The notes beneath the pieces were generated by a model that did no database searches, had not been told where the DNA came from, and saw nothing but the letters and a program-made list of their open reading frames with translations. Positions 1 through 10,602 of a DNA stretch of 64,000 nucleotides are shown piece by piece. How positions within the stretch are numbered: the stretch's first letter is position 1; the number at the start of each line of letters is the position of its first letter. The stretch spans positions 3,475,820 to 3,539,819 of the forward strand of contig CM042998.1 in the NCBI GenBank assembly GCA_023678885.1. Reading direction: 5' to 3'. A program made the position numbers and the translations under genes. Origin of the DNA: Pogostemon cablin (taxonomy: Eukaryota > Streptophyta > Magnoliopsida > Lamiales > Lamiaceae).

Positions 1-1079
1 CTTTTCTTTTGTTAGAATTTCAGAAATGACAACCTTTTAATCCTTTTGTTTTTGTTTTAATTTCTTATTCGTAATTTTGCAGTTGGGGCCAAGGAATCTC
101 TTCCACAATGTTTTATTAAAAGAATTCGTGAGCTTTAAGTCAAGGTAATTTTTTTTTTCACTCTTCTCTGAACTGCTTTGACTTCCATTTAATTTCAGAA
201 GCTATTGTACATTTTCGTTCAATACAAACATATAGTAGTATATGTTCTAGATACAGTCAAATTCAAGAGAGAGATAAAAGTAGATGATAAAAATAAAAAA
301 ATAAAAAAATAAAGATTTAAAATTATTTTATTTTTACATTTAACTATCATCTTTCAATTTATTTTTTTTTTAAATAAGTGATTACATTCATATATACATT
401 GTCAAAGTGTGAGACGGTTTCACTCATGCAATTTCTCCTTATGCCGAATTGGCACATATTCTTGTCGTATTGGTTGCTTCCCAAGCCGCATGATCGCGGT
501 ATTTATTCACCCGTGCTTTATACAAAACGAATTATATTATAATTATTTACTTTTTAAATTTAAATTGTTATTTTTATGTAGGCAAAGACATGTGTAAGAT
601 CGTCTCACGTAAGAGCTTACATGAGACGGTCAGAAAATGATAATTTTTATAATAAAAAGTGATAATAAATTAATGAAAAGTGACAATATTATTAATGAAT
701 AATTTATAGTATAAATGAAAAGTGATAGTATTTTATAGATATTTTTTATAGAGAAAGTGATAGCGATTTTAAAAAGTATAAAATAATCTCACGCAAGACT
801 TACCCTTTTATGTAAGTCATTCATTTTTAATAGTACATGAAAAATGATTTTTTAAGAACATAAATTATTGCTCTTTATATAAAAATAATTACTCCCTCTC
901 TTCTCGAAGTAAAGTAAAATAATATGAGAAAAATAATATTTACTGTGTAATGAATAATTGTCTTAGAGGTATGTGGCCTATGAGAATAAATTATTTTCTC
1001 CATCCGCTTCTAAGATATCTATTTTTTTATTTTTGGCGTTCTCTTCAAAGGTATTTATTTTTTATATTTAGTAAAAGAA
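1..1079. other. AT-rich intergenic region, no gene seen
   Basis: No coding signal was found. The stretch holds a copy of a dispersed AGACGGT-type repeat (577-812) and ends at a Stowaway-like MITE. Short open frames here have no codon structure or family resemblance. Confidence 0.6.
577..812. repeat. Dispersed MITE-like repeat, 'GAGACGGTC' family, copy 1
   Basis: The ends carry near-palindromic blocks such as CTCACGTAAG and GAGACGGTC. The core is rich in AAAGTGATAATA-like blocks. Closely similar copies occur near 17282-17493, 35552-35812 and, in the opposite orientation, 38470-38735. The structure suggests a non-autonomous DNA element, but class and exact ends were not fixed. Confidence 0.6.
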
Positions 1080-1081
1080 TA

Positions 1082-1346
1082 CTCCCTCCATCCCCTTGAT
1101 AATTGTCTGTTTTCTTTTTGTACGTGGATTAAGGAGTATAATATTTTAAAGTGTAATGAGGTAAGAGAAAAAATATTTTAATGTGAAGTGGGTTTTGTAT
1201 TTGTGTTGAGTGTGAGTCTCATGTGTAGTGAGTTGAGTATAATATTATTATTGTGTGTTGTCACATCAATAAAAAAATGAAATTGACACTTTGTATTGGA
1301 CATACCAAAATGGCAAAATCAACACTTATCAAGGGGACGGAAGGAG
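1082..1346. mobile_element. Stowaway-like MITE (Tc1/mariner type)
   Basis: It starts CTCCCTCCATCCCC and ends in the imperfect inverse GGGGACGGAAGGAG, flanked by TA on both sides. This matches the Stowaway terminal motif (CTCCCTCCGT) and TA target duplication. It has no coding capacity. At least ten relatives lie in this window. Confidence 0.75.
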
Positions 1347-1417
1347 TATTTCATATGGCCCACCACCATTCACGTATAAAAAGCAAATGAATACTTTAAA
1401 ACCAAACAGAAGGAGTA

Positions 1418-1555
1418 ATTGTTTTGCGTATGTTTCATGTACTATTAAAAAAGAAATACTATATAACTTAGAATTAGACGGGAATAATTGTTTTGTGTAT
1501 GTTTCATGTACTATTAAAAAAGAAATAGTATATGACTTATATGAAACAAATCAAA
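1418..1555. repeat. Short direct duplication, period about 69 bp
   Basis: A block beginning ATTGTTTTG and containing CATGTACTATTAAAAAAGAA occurs twice, at about 1418 and 1487, with few differences. It gives an internal peptide repeat in a spurious open frame. It lies in the upstream region of the cofactor C gene, with no recognised function. Confidence 0.6.
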
Positions 1556-1811
1556 AGAAAATTATATCAACTTTTATAAAAGGGAGTACAAATTTTTAGA
1601 GTAATTAAAAAAAATCCATTTAGATGAGACTCGCTCTACATAAAATGTGAAATTTAAGATAAAAAGACTCTCGATATTTTCAATTTAAATTAAATAAAAT
1701 AAGATAAATAACAGTATGGAGCATCAGGAGCTTTTAGAATTCAGGGACTATCGCAAATTCTTCCTCCAAATTCTTTTTAGAAGAAATAACAGCAGCTCTG
1801 AGCCGGTAAAA

Positions 1812-2866
1812 ATGGAGAACGACGAACTACCACCCCACGACTCCGCCACCGCACTCGAGCGCAAGCACGCTGCAATGCTGGAGCGTCTATCCAACCTCCA
1901 CCACTCCCGCTTATCTGAAAAACTCGACAACAACAACTCCACAGCTTCCTTTGAATCAACTAAATCTTTCTTATCTCAGTTCTCACGATCCAAGCTCTCA
2001 ATCGAATCCCACCTCTCCCAAATCTGGCAGCAGACCGACCCAATTCACAAGCCCGATCTCGATGCGATCTCTCTTGAAATCTCAGCCCTCGAGAAGCTCG
2101 TTGCTGAGAATTCATACTTTTTGCCGCCCTACGAAGTCCGCACGTGCCTAAATGCCGTCGATAGTCTCAGGCAATCCCTCGATGACGTTACCTCCCTCGT
2201 CATTCCCAAGAAGAAATTCTCTTTCAAGAATAAACCTTCTAAGAAAACCACCACCGTGGTTCCTGCTGAAACGGATGCCGCCGCGTGTGAGCCCGAGAGT
2301 AAGTTGAATTTGGAATTTGGGTTTAGGGATTTGAGCGATGCGCCTGGGTTCAGAAACAGAGAGAACGAGGTTTTAGCGAAGGAATTCAATGGCAGTGAGG
2401 CCGATGCCCGAAATGGGGAATTCACTCTGTCGAATTTGAGGGATTGTGAAGTCAGATTGAAGGGGTGTTTGAGGGCATTGTTCATGGACAAGCTGGTTAA
2501 CTGCAAGGTTTATGCAGGGGTGGTGATGGGTTCAGTTTTGATTGAGGGGGCTGAAGGGTGTGTGTTTGTGTTGGCTTCTCACCAAATCAGGATCATAATG
2601 CAAAAAATTGTAACTTTTATCTGCGAGTGAGGAGTAGGCCCATAATTGAGGATTGTAATGGGGTTAAGTTTGCTCCATATTGCTTGAGTTATCAAGGTTT
2701 GGAGAAGGATCTAATGGAGGCAAATCTTGGAGAGGATACTGGGAATTGGGCGAATGTGGATGATTTTCGATGGCTAAGGGCAGTGCAATCTTCTAACTGG
2801 TCTGTTTTGCCTGAAAATGAGCGTATGGGAATGGTGGATATTACAAATGTTGATCAGAGGGATTGA
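1812..2866 (+). pseudogene. TBCC: Tubulin-folding cofactor C (PORCINO-like), single exon, frameshifted
   Basis: Cofactor C is the GTPase-activating member of the cofactor complex that releases folded alpha/beta-tubulin dimers; in Arabidopsis it is PORCINO, an essential cytosolic protein. The first frame gives an N-terminal coiled-coil/spectrin-like half (ALERKHAAMLERL, then LVAENSYFLPPYEVR), a basic linker (PKKKFSFKNK) and the start of the C-CAP/cofactor C beta-helix (GEFTLSNL, GSVLIEGAEGCVFVLASHQIR). At about 2594 one base appears missing. The frame runs into unrelated residues and a stop near 2630, while the family sequence continues in another frame from HNAKNCNFYLRVRSRPIIED to DDFRWLRAVQSSNWSVLPE and a stop at 2866. 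The ATG at 1812 (MENDELPP) fits the family better than the in-frame ATG at 1716. The break falls after the motif carrying the arginine finger (QIR) and would remove the C-terminal part of the domain. It may be a real pseudogene or a single-base assembly error. Confidence 0.85.
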
Positions 2867-3776
2867 GTTCTTTGTGGAGCGCTTCTAAGATGGAGAGTTT
2901 GGAGTTCTTAAGCCTCTCAATTTGTTTTGGTGACGAGGTAATTCTAATGATTGAATTTGTAATTTGTAGGATTGCCAATTCGAAATCGAACATCAGTAGA
3001 ATAGGTGCTAAAATATTATTGGTTATCCTGCCATCCACACCTTTTTTTGGAAATATTTAGACTTTGATTGTGAGTAAATTACTTGATTTTTTCTACAAAT
3101 TATGTACCTAAGTCTATCCTACTTGCCACTTGGCACATAATTGCCTAACCAAATAAAAGTAAAAACCATGTAATAACACATCGAACATGTATGCAAAATC
3201 AGCTTCAAATTTCAAATAGATTTTAAAGGTGAAAACACATAATATTACCTCATAAATAACAAAAATTGAACATGAATGCATAATGTAAATATAAGTAAAA
3301 TACTGCAATGTTCCACTGTAAATCTTTAAGGCAATACTGCAAAGTTCCACTTTAAGACAATGACATAGAGAGCATCAAGTTAAATGACTATCAAAGTAGC
3401 AAACTATTTACTTATCAATAATCATCTTTATTATTGATAATGATCGTCCTCTTCATAATCTAGGAATATTCTTTGCGGAAGAATGGAGATGGGATTTTTT
3501 TTCGTCTCAAGTTTGTGAGAACAATAAAACTCTTGGTAGAAGAGGTTGTGAATGGTAATATAAGTCTTTTACGGCAGACTAGACACATCTTAAAAATGTA
3601 ATACATGTTTGGAAGGCAGCTACACTGTGTGTGTGGCAGTGGCACACTTCCAGAACAACACCTGCTTCTGTCTAGACAAGGTGCTTAGCGCACCTCTAAC
3701 AGCTATAGTTTATCTGGCACGAGAACCACGAAGATTATAATTACTGCTTGAATACTTTCTTTGTCCAATTCTATTC
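2867..3776. other. Intergenic, no gene seen
   Basis: This is downstream sequence of the cofactor C gene. No exon, tRNA or clear repeat boundary was recognised. The TATTC at 3772-3776 is the left target-site duplication of the adjacent LTR element. Confidence 0.5.
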
Positions 3777-4077
3777 TGATAGAGTAAAGAGGTTTATTAT
3801 AAAAGAAAAGGAAATATGATAAATAGGAACGTAAGAATACGATTCCACCCGGGATGACTCCCGTCAGCCAAAGGCTGCCCAATAGACTAAACAAGATAAT
3901 TCTAGACCCTGCTCCCCCTCTCCTCTACCCCTTATTTATACTACTTTATTTGAGACCTAATTTATTAATATGGAAGGTACATAATTATTATCAAATAATT
4001 CTCCCTCCAAATAAGCCCTTGCTAATCCACCAGATTGGTGATTAGCATGATTGCAGCCCCCTGATTTGGTTCTATCA
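3777..4077 (-). repeat. 3' LTR of the mini LTR element
   Basis: 301 bp, TG...CA termini with short inverted ends (TGATAGA/TCTATCA). It is nearly identical to 4763-5063. Because the coding direction is minus, this is the 3' LTR. Confidence 0.92.
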
Positions 4078-4227
4078 ATTACTCCCATGCTGAAAACAAC
4101 ATTGTCCTCAATGCTGTATCTAAGAAATTGGAAATTTCCAATTGAAACATCATAATGATGTGGAGCTAGCTTGGAATTTTCCGGCGGACGAAGAGAATGT
4201 TTCTGGAAGCGTTGCTTTGGTAGAACC

Positions 4228-4743
4228 TTATTGCCCCACTTGTAAACACACCTTTCTTTGATGTTGATTTGCTGCCCGTTGCATACCTTGTTGAGCTCTT
4301 GGCAGATTTTCTTTTATTATCTGTAATTTCTCATCACGTTGGAGTAATACTCCCACTACTTCTTTCGCACGAATCTTGCCAAGTAGGGATTCATGCAGTG
4401 TTGGTGGAGAAGCAAAACAACGTAATGGAATAATGAGTTCATTAACCAAAAACTGAGCCGTCCCTAAATCAGGAATGGGTGATTCAACTCGTTCAACCGT
4501 GAGTTGAACATCATTATTGGCTCCTTCTTGGAGCGAATTGCGAGTGCTGGTTTCTCCAAAGTCACTGGTTTGGAGATCCTCACCACTCTCCTCAATTCTC
4601 TTATTCTTCATGAGTGAGGAAAGCATTTCTTCAATTTTGTCTAGTTTCTCAACCTTCTTCGAAATTGCGCTGACGACCCTCTCCAAGGACTCAACCCTCT
4701 TCTCTATCGTCTCTATTCGGACCTCCATTCGGGTGTTTGGCAT
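4228..4743 (-). CDS. Gag-like protein of the mini LTR element
   Basis: A 171-residue open frame begins MPNTRMEVRIETIEKRVESL and is followed by a strongly heptad-patterned coiled coil (about residues 5-48), a charged serine-rich middle and a Gln/Arg-rich tail. Short coiled-coil N-termini of this style are common in plant Gypsy gag proteins; that assignment is an inference. No zinc knuckle is visible. The open frame is intact, consistent with the youth of the insertion, and its start lies about 20 bases inside the 5' LTR. Confidence 0.6.
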   Translation of the reverse strand: MPNTRMEVRIETIEKRVESLERVVSAISKKVEKLDKIEEMLSSLMKNKRIEESGEDLQTSDFGETSTRNSLQEGANNDVQLTVERVESPIPDLGTAQFLVNELIIPLRCFASPPTLHESLLGKIRAKEVVGVLLQRDEKLQIIKENLPRAQQGMQRAANQHQRKVCLQVGQ

Positions 4744-4762
4744 CCGGCAGGTCGGACCAATT

Positions 4763-5063
4763 TGATAGAGTAAAGAGGTTTATTATAAAAGAAAAGGAAA
4801 TATGATAAATAGAAACGTAAGAATACGATTCCTCCCGGGAAGACTCCCGTCAGCCAAAGGCTGCCCAATAGACTAAACAAGATAATTCTAGACCCTGCTC
4901 CCCCTCTCCTCTACCCCTTATTTATACTACTTTATTTGAGACCTAATTTATTAATATGGAAGGTACATAATTATTATCAAATAATTCTCCCTCCAAATAA
5001 GCCCTTGCTAATCCACCAGATTGGTGATTAGCATGATTGCAGCCCCCTGATTTGGTTCTATCA
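4763..5063 (-). repeat. 5' LTR of the mini LTR element
   Basis: 301 bp, the same length as its partner, and followed directly by the second TATTC target duplicate. It would carry the element promoter on the minus strand. Confidence 0.92.
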
Positions 5064-5068
5064 TATTC

Positions 5069-5745
5069 TGTCCATTTGACATATAAGTAATGCAAATTTT
5101 CTTGTTGTTATTATTTTTTTAGTCTTGGCTTTTAATTTATATATAATCTTAGATGAACTTGAAAAATTGTTAATGGTGCATTTTATTGAAACTGTAATTA
5201 GGTTATATATCAGTCATTTGACTCATTCCAGTTTTCTTTTTAACATAGTTAATTAGTTCACTCTATCAAATAGTCTTAAATAAATGTTTTTTGCTGTGCT
5301 GTCCCCTTTTATGAGAATGTCAGTCTTCTAAAATTAAACATAATAAAAGAATAATGTGTTAATCGTACTCAACTACTTTCATCTGTGGACAGGTTGAATG
5401 GTTGACTAAAATTTTGTTATCCCTATAGTTGGCATTTAAGAATACTGTCTGTAGTATAGGCAGCTTGCCAGCTTCTGTCCATTTATGCATTCACACCAAT
5501 TTCTAAGTAGTAAAATGAAACCTGTATATTGTGGTGTGCACCAAAGTTAATGGTGTAAAAGTATGCTTATTATTTGATGTAAAAGTATGTTAATTATCTG
5601 GACAATATCATTCTTTTGAAATTTTTTAGTTTTTCATTCTTAATATTTCTGAAGAGCCTATACTTGAACAATAATTAATTAAATTGTTTCGGGTGTGATT
5701 GAAACTTAATTAGGAGATTATCTGATCATTCTCTGAATTCTGCAG
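5069..5745. other. Intergenic sequence upstream of the DAWDLE remnant
   Basis: No arginine/serine-rich exon, as expected for the first part of a DAWDLE gene, could be found here or between 2867 and 3771. The stretch ends in a good acceptor (TTCTGCAG) before the first recognisable exon. Confidence 0.5.
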
Positions 5746-8700
5746 CTGACGAGCTCAAGAGTTACTGAGGAGCGGTGAGTAACTTATTAATGTTCTATCT
5801 TAGAAATCCTTAAATTTAGATTTGATAATTCTGGTTGGTTCTAAGGTATCCCTGATTTTTCCTGTTAGACTTGTTCCTAATTATTTGAAGATTTTTTTTT
5901 TAAACTGGAAAATAACCAAATTCCTGTTAGAATCTGATTACTAATTGCTCAAATCTAGCTTTTTTCTGGTTTATGGTTTATTTATTAATCATTTAAACAA
6001 GTTCTCTAGGTTCTGCTTGATTATTTTTTGAGATACACTGTCACATCCTTTGTTTGAGCAGTAATGGCGGCAATGAGTCACTAACTAAGATGAAGGCTGT
6101 GGAATAGAATTTGGAAGCAAAAGAAAAAGTAAGCTCCTTCCAATGTTACTATTTTTCAAGCCTTTATTTTATACTTTGTTTTTGTCATCTTCAAATTCCA
6201 TACCTTATGTGCATTACTTTTTGTAAAACTCTTATTATTCCTAATATAGCACTGCATGTTTTGCGTGTCAGCAAAAGCCGTCATTTGAGCTGTCAGGAAA
6301 ACTTGCTGAAGAAACTAATCGGGTCAGAGGTGATTATGAGATTCTTTTCTTTATTATGACTTTCATTACATTAACTGCAATCGCTTTTTTTGCATCAGCT
6401 TCCTTTTCGGAGTCTTTCAATATGTTTGTACGTGCTGCATGGTCTTGTTATTATTTTTTCCATCATGGCTAACATTATAGTTTTTGTTTTATGTGTGGCT
6501 TTAATGTTTAAATTTTAATGAACTGCATCATTCTTCCACTGTATCCTAATTGTGGTTGAGCATTTTTTTTTTTCATCATCATCTGAAAATCTTGTATCTA
6601 TGTTTATAGTCTATAGCTCATTATTAGGCTTCAGTTGTGCTTTCTTGAGGTGCAAAACCCCTCATCAAAGTGTTCTGTTACTATAATTATATCTTCATAC
6701 AGTTACTATATCACTTGTGCTGTGTCTCATGCATATGTGTACAAAAGCTGAATATATTTTTTTTGCCATTAAATTTTTTTTAATTCTGGCATTTCTGCCT
6801 TGTGAATCCAAACTTATACTATTTGTTTTTGACAGATGAACTTGGAGTTAATTTTGGAGCGCCTATATATGTTGTTGTGGATGAAGCTCTTACATAGATG
6901 ATGCAGTTTATAATTTGGTTACCCTTCTTAATTTTCTTTGACAGATTGTTATCTATATGTTTTTTGCGGTTCTCCTCACTGCTTATGTTCTGATATAAAT
7001 TCTCCTAATTGCTTATAATAAATGAGCATTATGTTCTTCTTACCAAATGTGCTTCTGATTATGAAGATTGGAGCTGTTTCATGTTTCTTGGTAGAAATTT
7101 TTAGCAACTGGTGATGAGATAATGCATTAAAACCTGGTTACGAATGAGTATCTTAGATGTTATATACTTTTATGGAATCTGTTCAAGGTGTTAGTTCCAT
7201 TGTTCTCTCTTTTGATCTCTCTTGTGAAGTACGTGTGAGAATCATTTCGTGCAACTCCTCATCATGGCCATGTAAAATATGGAATACTGTTCCTGATGTA
7301 TTTAATATTTGAATCAGGTGTAACACTGCTGTTTAATGAGCCACCTGATGCTCGGAAACCAGATATAAGGTGGCGATTGTATGTTTTCAAGGCTGGTGAA
7401 GTGCTTAATGGTAAACTTTGCTAGATATTTTGTCGCTAAATTCATTTTTATTGATTGTCGAATCAAACTCTATTCATATTTGATTTGATTGCTTCCATCT
7501 TGATTTGCCACTATTGTACCTTAATTTTCTGAATTTCTCTCAGATGATTAAAGTGACTCTAAAGAAAATGACTTATGTGTTTTCTGTTTTAACGTTTAAT
7601 ATTTTTTTTGTGCCAGTTTCAGAGTTTCTCCTCTCACCTTGATTGGAACAGCTCATTTCTTGATACCACTTACCATGTTTATGAAGTTGTACACATTTGT
7701 TAAAGGTGCGCCTAAGGCGCTCAGGCTCTGGGTCTGCGCCTAGATTGTTGATTTTTTGCAATTCAAGGCTCATGTATCAAAGGCGCTCACCTAGGTGCAC
7801 CTTTTCGGAACCTAAACTCTTCAACATCCTTTTTTTCCCTTTTTTAAAGTTTTTTGAAGTTACTACTCTAATATTAAAGAGTTTAGACGTTTTTAAGATT
7901 AAAATGGACAGCCCGCAGCCCACTTATAAAATGAAATAAATAGAGAATCAGGGTTAGGGTTTTAGTACTTGAACTTTCAAAACAAAGAAAAAATGGTGGG
8001 CTGCCTTCACCTCCACCCTAACTCCACCACCTGCCGCCTTCTCTGGGACCGCCGCCACTGCCCAGCTGCCGGAACTTTCATTAACTTACTATTTATTTGT
8101 GTGGAAGATTTTAATTTTGAATTTATTTGTGTGTATGTTTTATGTGTTATAATGCTATTGTGAGTTGTTATGTAACATTATGTGATGTTATGTGATTTTT
8201 ACCTTTGTTTTGTTGGGTATATGATTTTTGTTTAGTTAGGTAATATGATTGTAAGTAGGATATATTTGTGTATTTATTGTAAATTCATATTTTGGCACAA
8301 TGTTCCTCAGGCGCACCCCTGAGGCATGCCTAGGGGTTCGTGCGCCTTTGTCTGTCTCTTGCCTTTGACAACTATGGTTGTACACATCTATACAATAATG
8401 TCAACTGATCATTATGCTTTTTAACACTCAGAGCCCCTATATGTGCATCGTCAAAGTTGCAATCTTTTTGGTGGAGAGAGAAGGGTTGCAGACATCCCTA
8501 CTGACCACCCATCCTGCAGCAAACAACATGCTGTTCTTCAGTATCGGTAAGACTAAAATTTGAAATTTATTTTTCTTTCTCATCCTTTGTTGCGTATTTT
8601 GTGTACATACTACATACTTTTATGACTGTTGTTGGGTGAAGGCAAGTAGAGCAGGAAAACCCAGATGGTACTATGTCAAAACGAGTGAGGTGCGAATAGC

Positions 8701-10124
8701 AATCTCTGAATTTGACTCCAGTGAAATATCAATGTCAATGTTTTATATCCAACTGATTAATAAGTTCTGCTACATACTTTTCAATGTTCTAGGCCTTATT
8801 TGATGGATCTCGGAAGCACAAATAAGACCCATATAAATGTGAGCAAATTGTCAAAAAAAATTTCATTTCTATTTTTTTTTTCCTCCTGTTTCTTTGTATC
8901 TTTGGAAAATGGAATTAAATATGAATTTAGTGTCTCCGTATGTGCTATGACTTGATATTAATTTTCCCATTTTTCAGGATGAACCGATCGAACCTCAGCG
9001 GTACTATGAACTTTTTGAAAAAGATACAATCAAATTTGGCAATAGCAGGTTGGCTACTTATAGGATCGTCAGTTTAATTTTAGTTGCTTGAAACAATCAA
9101 AAGCTCGCATGTCTACATGAGTTACTATGCTTTCCTCTTTAAATTTTAAATATATTCATATTGGCATCTTCTTTAAATCATGGATGATGTCATTCTAGTA
9201 TCTGCTGTTTCAAAATTGCATGCCCAGTAGGCAACTATGCAACCTTAGTACTTCTCAATGCTTGAGTCACACTATAGAGAAAGGATTTGGAATATGCAGC
9301 AACCATAAAATTATTTTGTTTGTCTGGGTTTCTGACTGAACACTGAAGAGTGTCTGATGTTCAAAATGAACCTCATTGATTCAATTTATGTTATTCTGTG
9401 AAATATGTTTACAAACTATAAATATTATTTGGTCCTTATCGTTCTGAGTCTATAACAAGATCATTTATAACGCATCCAGGAAGGGCCTTGACGAAATGGA
9501 GCCCATTATTTATGTAATGAGCTGTTTACAAGTGACTGCACTTTATTTTTAATAGAACAAAGCTTCAAATGAATTTGCAGACTGTAAATTCCCCATGAGA
9601 CTAGGTTTGCTTGTGTGATTGATGCATTCCATGTAGATCTTAAGCGAGAACTTTTCTAGCATATGCATATTGTATGAGGATATAAGTTGGTATTATAGCC
9701 TGTGTAAATGAATCTCACAAGTCTCATTCCGAATCTCCTATAATTTTTCTTTCTTTTGACACTCAGATGCCCCTTTCTCATGATATAGCTAACTGGACTG
9801 AGAAGAACTACTTTACTCCTGAATTGAATGTTATGCCTTCTGCTAGTTTAAACTTCAACCGTAATATAACTACATACTGTACTGCGATTTGGGTTTGGTT
9901 TGTTTGCACTAATTTGTGAAATTAACTTTTACATTTCAATATAAGCTCTTATAGCATGTATTTCACTGTATTTATTGTTGTTTGTGGCTCTTTAATTCTT
10001 CTATAGGTCCCACTTCTCTTTCCAGCAATAACTATTATTACCCTTCTGCTCATTGTTTTCTTGTATGTTTTACTGTTATTGCAGCCGTGAATATGTTCTA
10101 CTTCACGAGAATTCTGCAGAATAA
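5746..10124 (+). pseudogene. DDL: DAWDLE/SNIP1-like FHA-domain gene, 5' truncated, in-frame stop
   Basis: DAWDLE is a nuclear FHA-domain RNA-binding protein that assists DCL1 in microRNA and siRNA biogenesis; its animal relative is SNIP1. Nine GT-AG exons were traced: 5746-5774, 6062-6128, 6272-6329, 7318-7410, 8432-8546, 8642-8689, 8793-8838, 8978-9048 and 10085-10124. They encode family signatures: FELSGKLAEETNRVRG, VTLLFNEPPDARKPDIRWRL, VADIPTDHPSCSKQHAVLQY, YLMDLGSTNKTHIN, EPQRYYELFEKDTIKFGNS and the C-terminal REYVLLHENSAE followed by a stop. Three defects are visible. The arginine/serine-rich N-terminal half is absent from the window. A TAG at 6105-6107 interrupts the second exon in the frame that joins all exons. 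The conserved FHA loop reads LFGGERR rather than the usual LFGRERR, losing an arginine normally needed for phosphothreonine binding. An expressed shorter product cannot be excluded. Confidence 0.85.
7694..8376. mobile_element. Non-autonomous TIR DNA transposon in a DAWDLE intron
   Basis: The unit lies between direct repeats GTTGTACA (7686-7693 and 8377-8384; extendable to 11 bp as GTTGTACACAT). Its ends read CATTTGTTAAAGG and, inverted, CATAGTTGTCAAAGG. Subterminal GC-rich blocks such as GTGCGCCT and AGGCGCAC recur. An 8-bp duplication fits hAT; 9-11 bp would fit Mutator. The short open frames inside show no transposase similarity. It is flanked by the DAWDLE exons ending 7410 and starting 8432, so splicing could remove it. 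Confidence 0.75.
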
Positions 10125-10602
10125 TATTCTTTTCACGATGCAGCGAACAAGCAGTAGCAATTATAAGCCGAGATTAGAGCGCCTGAATATAGTGATGCCA
10201 ATCTTTTATTCCATAGCAGGGCTCATTTTGTAGTAGATTGTGTTATATCTTGTTCTTAACTTTATTTTGAATTTTCACTGAACACATTTGTAAAGCTATG
10301 AAATGCAATGTGGATTGGGGTTTCTCTCCTTTTTGCTTGATTGAAGATGGAAGCTTTAGGATGTGCTTGGATAATAGGGTTTGAGGATGAATTAAAATTT
10401 ATGGCAGCACAGTGTGGATTGATAAGGATATCAAATCATCAAAGTTCTTTTAAACTACATTTGATTCAAGTGATATAAAATCCCTTCATTCCAAATCTCA
10501 ATTTAATTCATCAACAAATTTCTGACTATATTTTATTGAAAACTCTAGCAAAAATCTTCATCAACAGACAACAGAAAGACACTCCCAAATACTCTGAACA
10601 AA
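10125..10602. other. Convergent 3' intergenic region
   Basis: This is the space between the DAWDLE remnant (+) and the F-box gene (-), presumably holding both 3' untranslated regions. No repeat or RNA gene was recognised. Confidence 0.5.

Larger units (their letters stand above)
3777..5063 (-). mobile_element. Young non-autonomous LTR retrotransposon (1.29 kb) with 5-bp TSD
   Basis: Two 301-bp direct repeats (3777-4077 and 4763-5063) begin TGATAGA and end TCTATCA, and differ at only about three bases. The direct repeat TATTC flanks the whole unit (3772-3776 and 5064-5068), proving a retrotransposition event. The internal 685 bp carries one gag-like open frame on the minus strand and no protease, reverse transcriptase or integrase, so it must have been mobilised in trans. 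In element orientation the sequence just inside the 5' LTR (around 4745-4762, minus) reads TTGGTCCGACCTGCC, a candidate primer site of uncertain tRNA identity. The near-identical LTRs imply a recent insertion. Confidence 0.92.

Noticed and set aside
1291..1599. 102-codon open frame with an internal peptide repeat
   Set aside because: It starts inside a MITE and its repeat comes from a 69-bp non-coding duplication; no family resemblance.
4517..4765. 82-codon plus-strand frame in the mini LTR element
   Set aside because: Antisense shadow of the gag-like frame on the minus strand.
7697..8163. Two open frames of 64-80 codons
   Set aside because: They lie wholly inside a TIR transposon and show no transposase or other domain.
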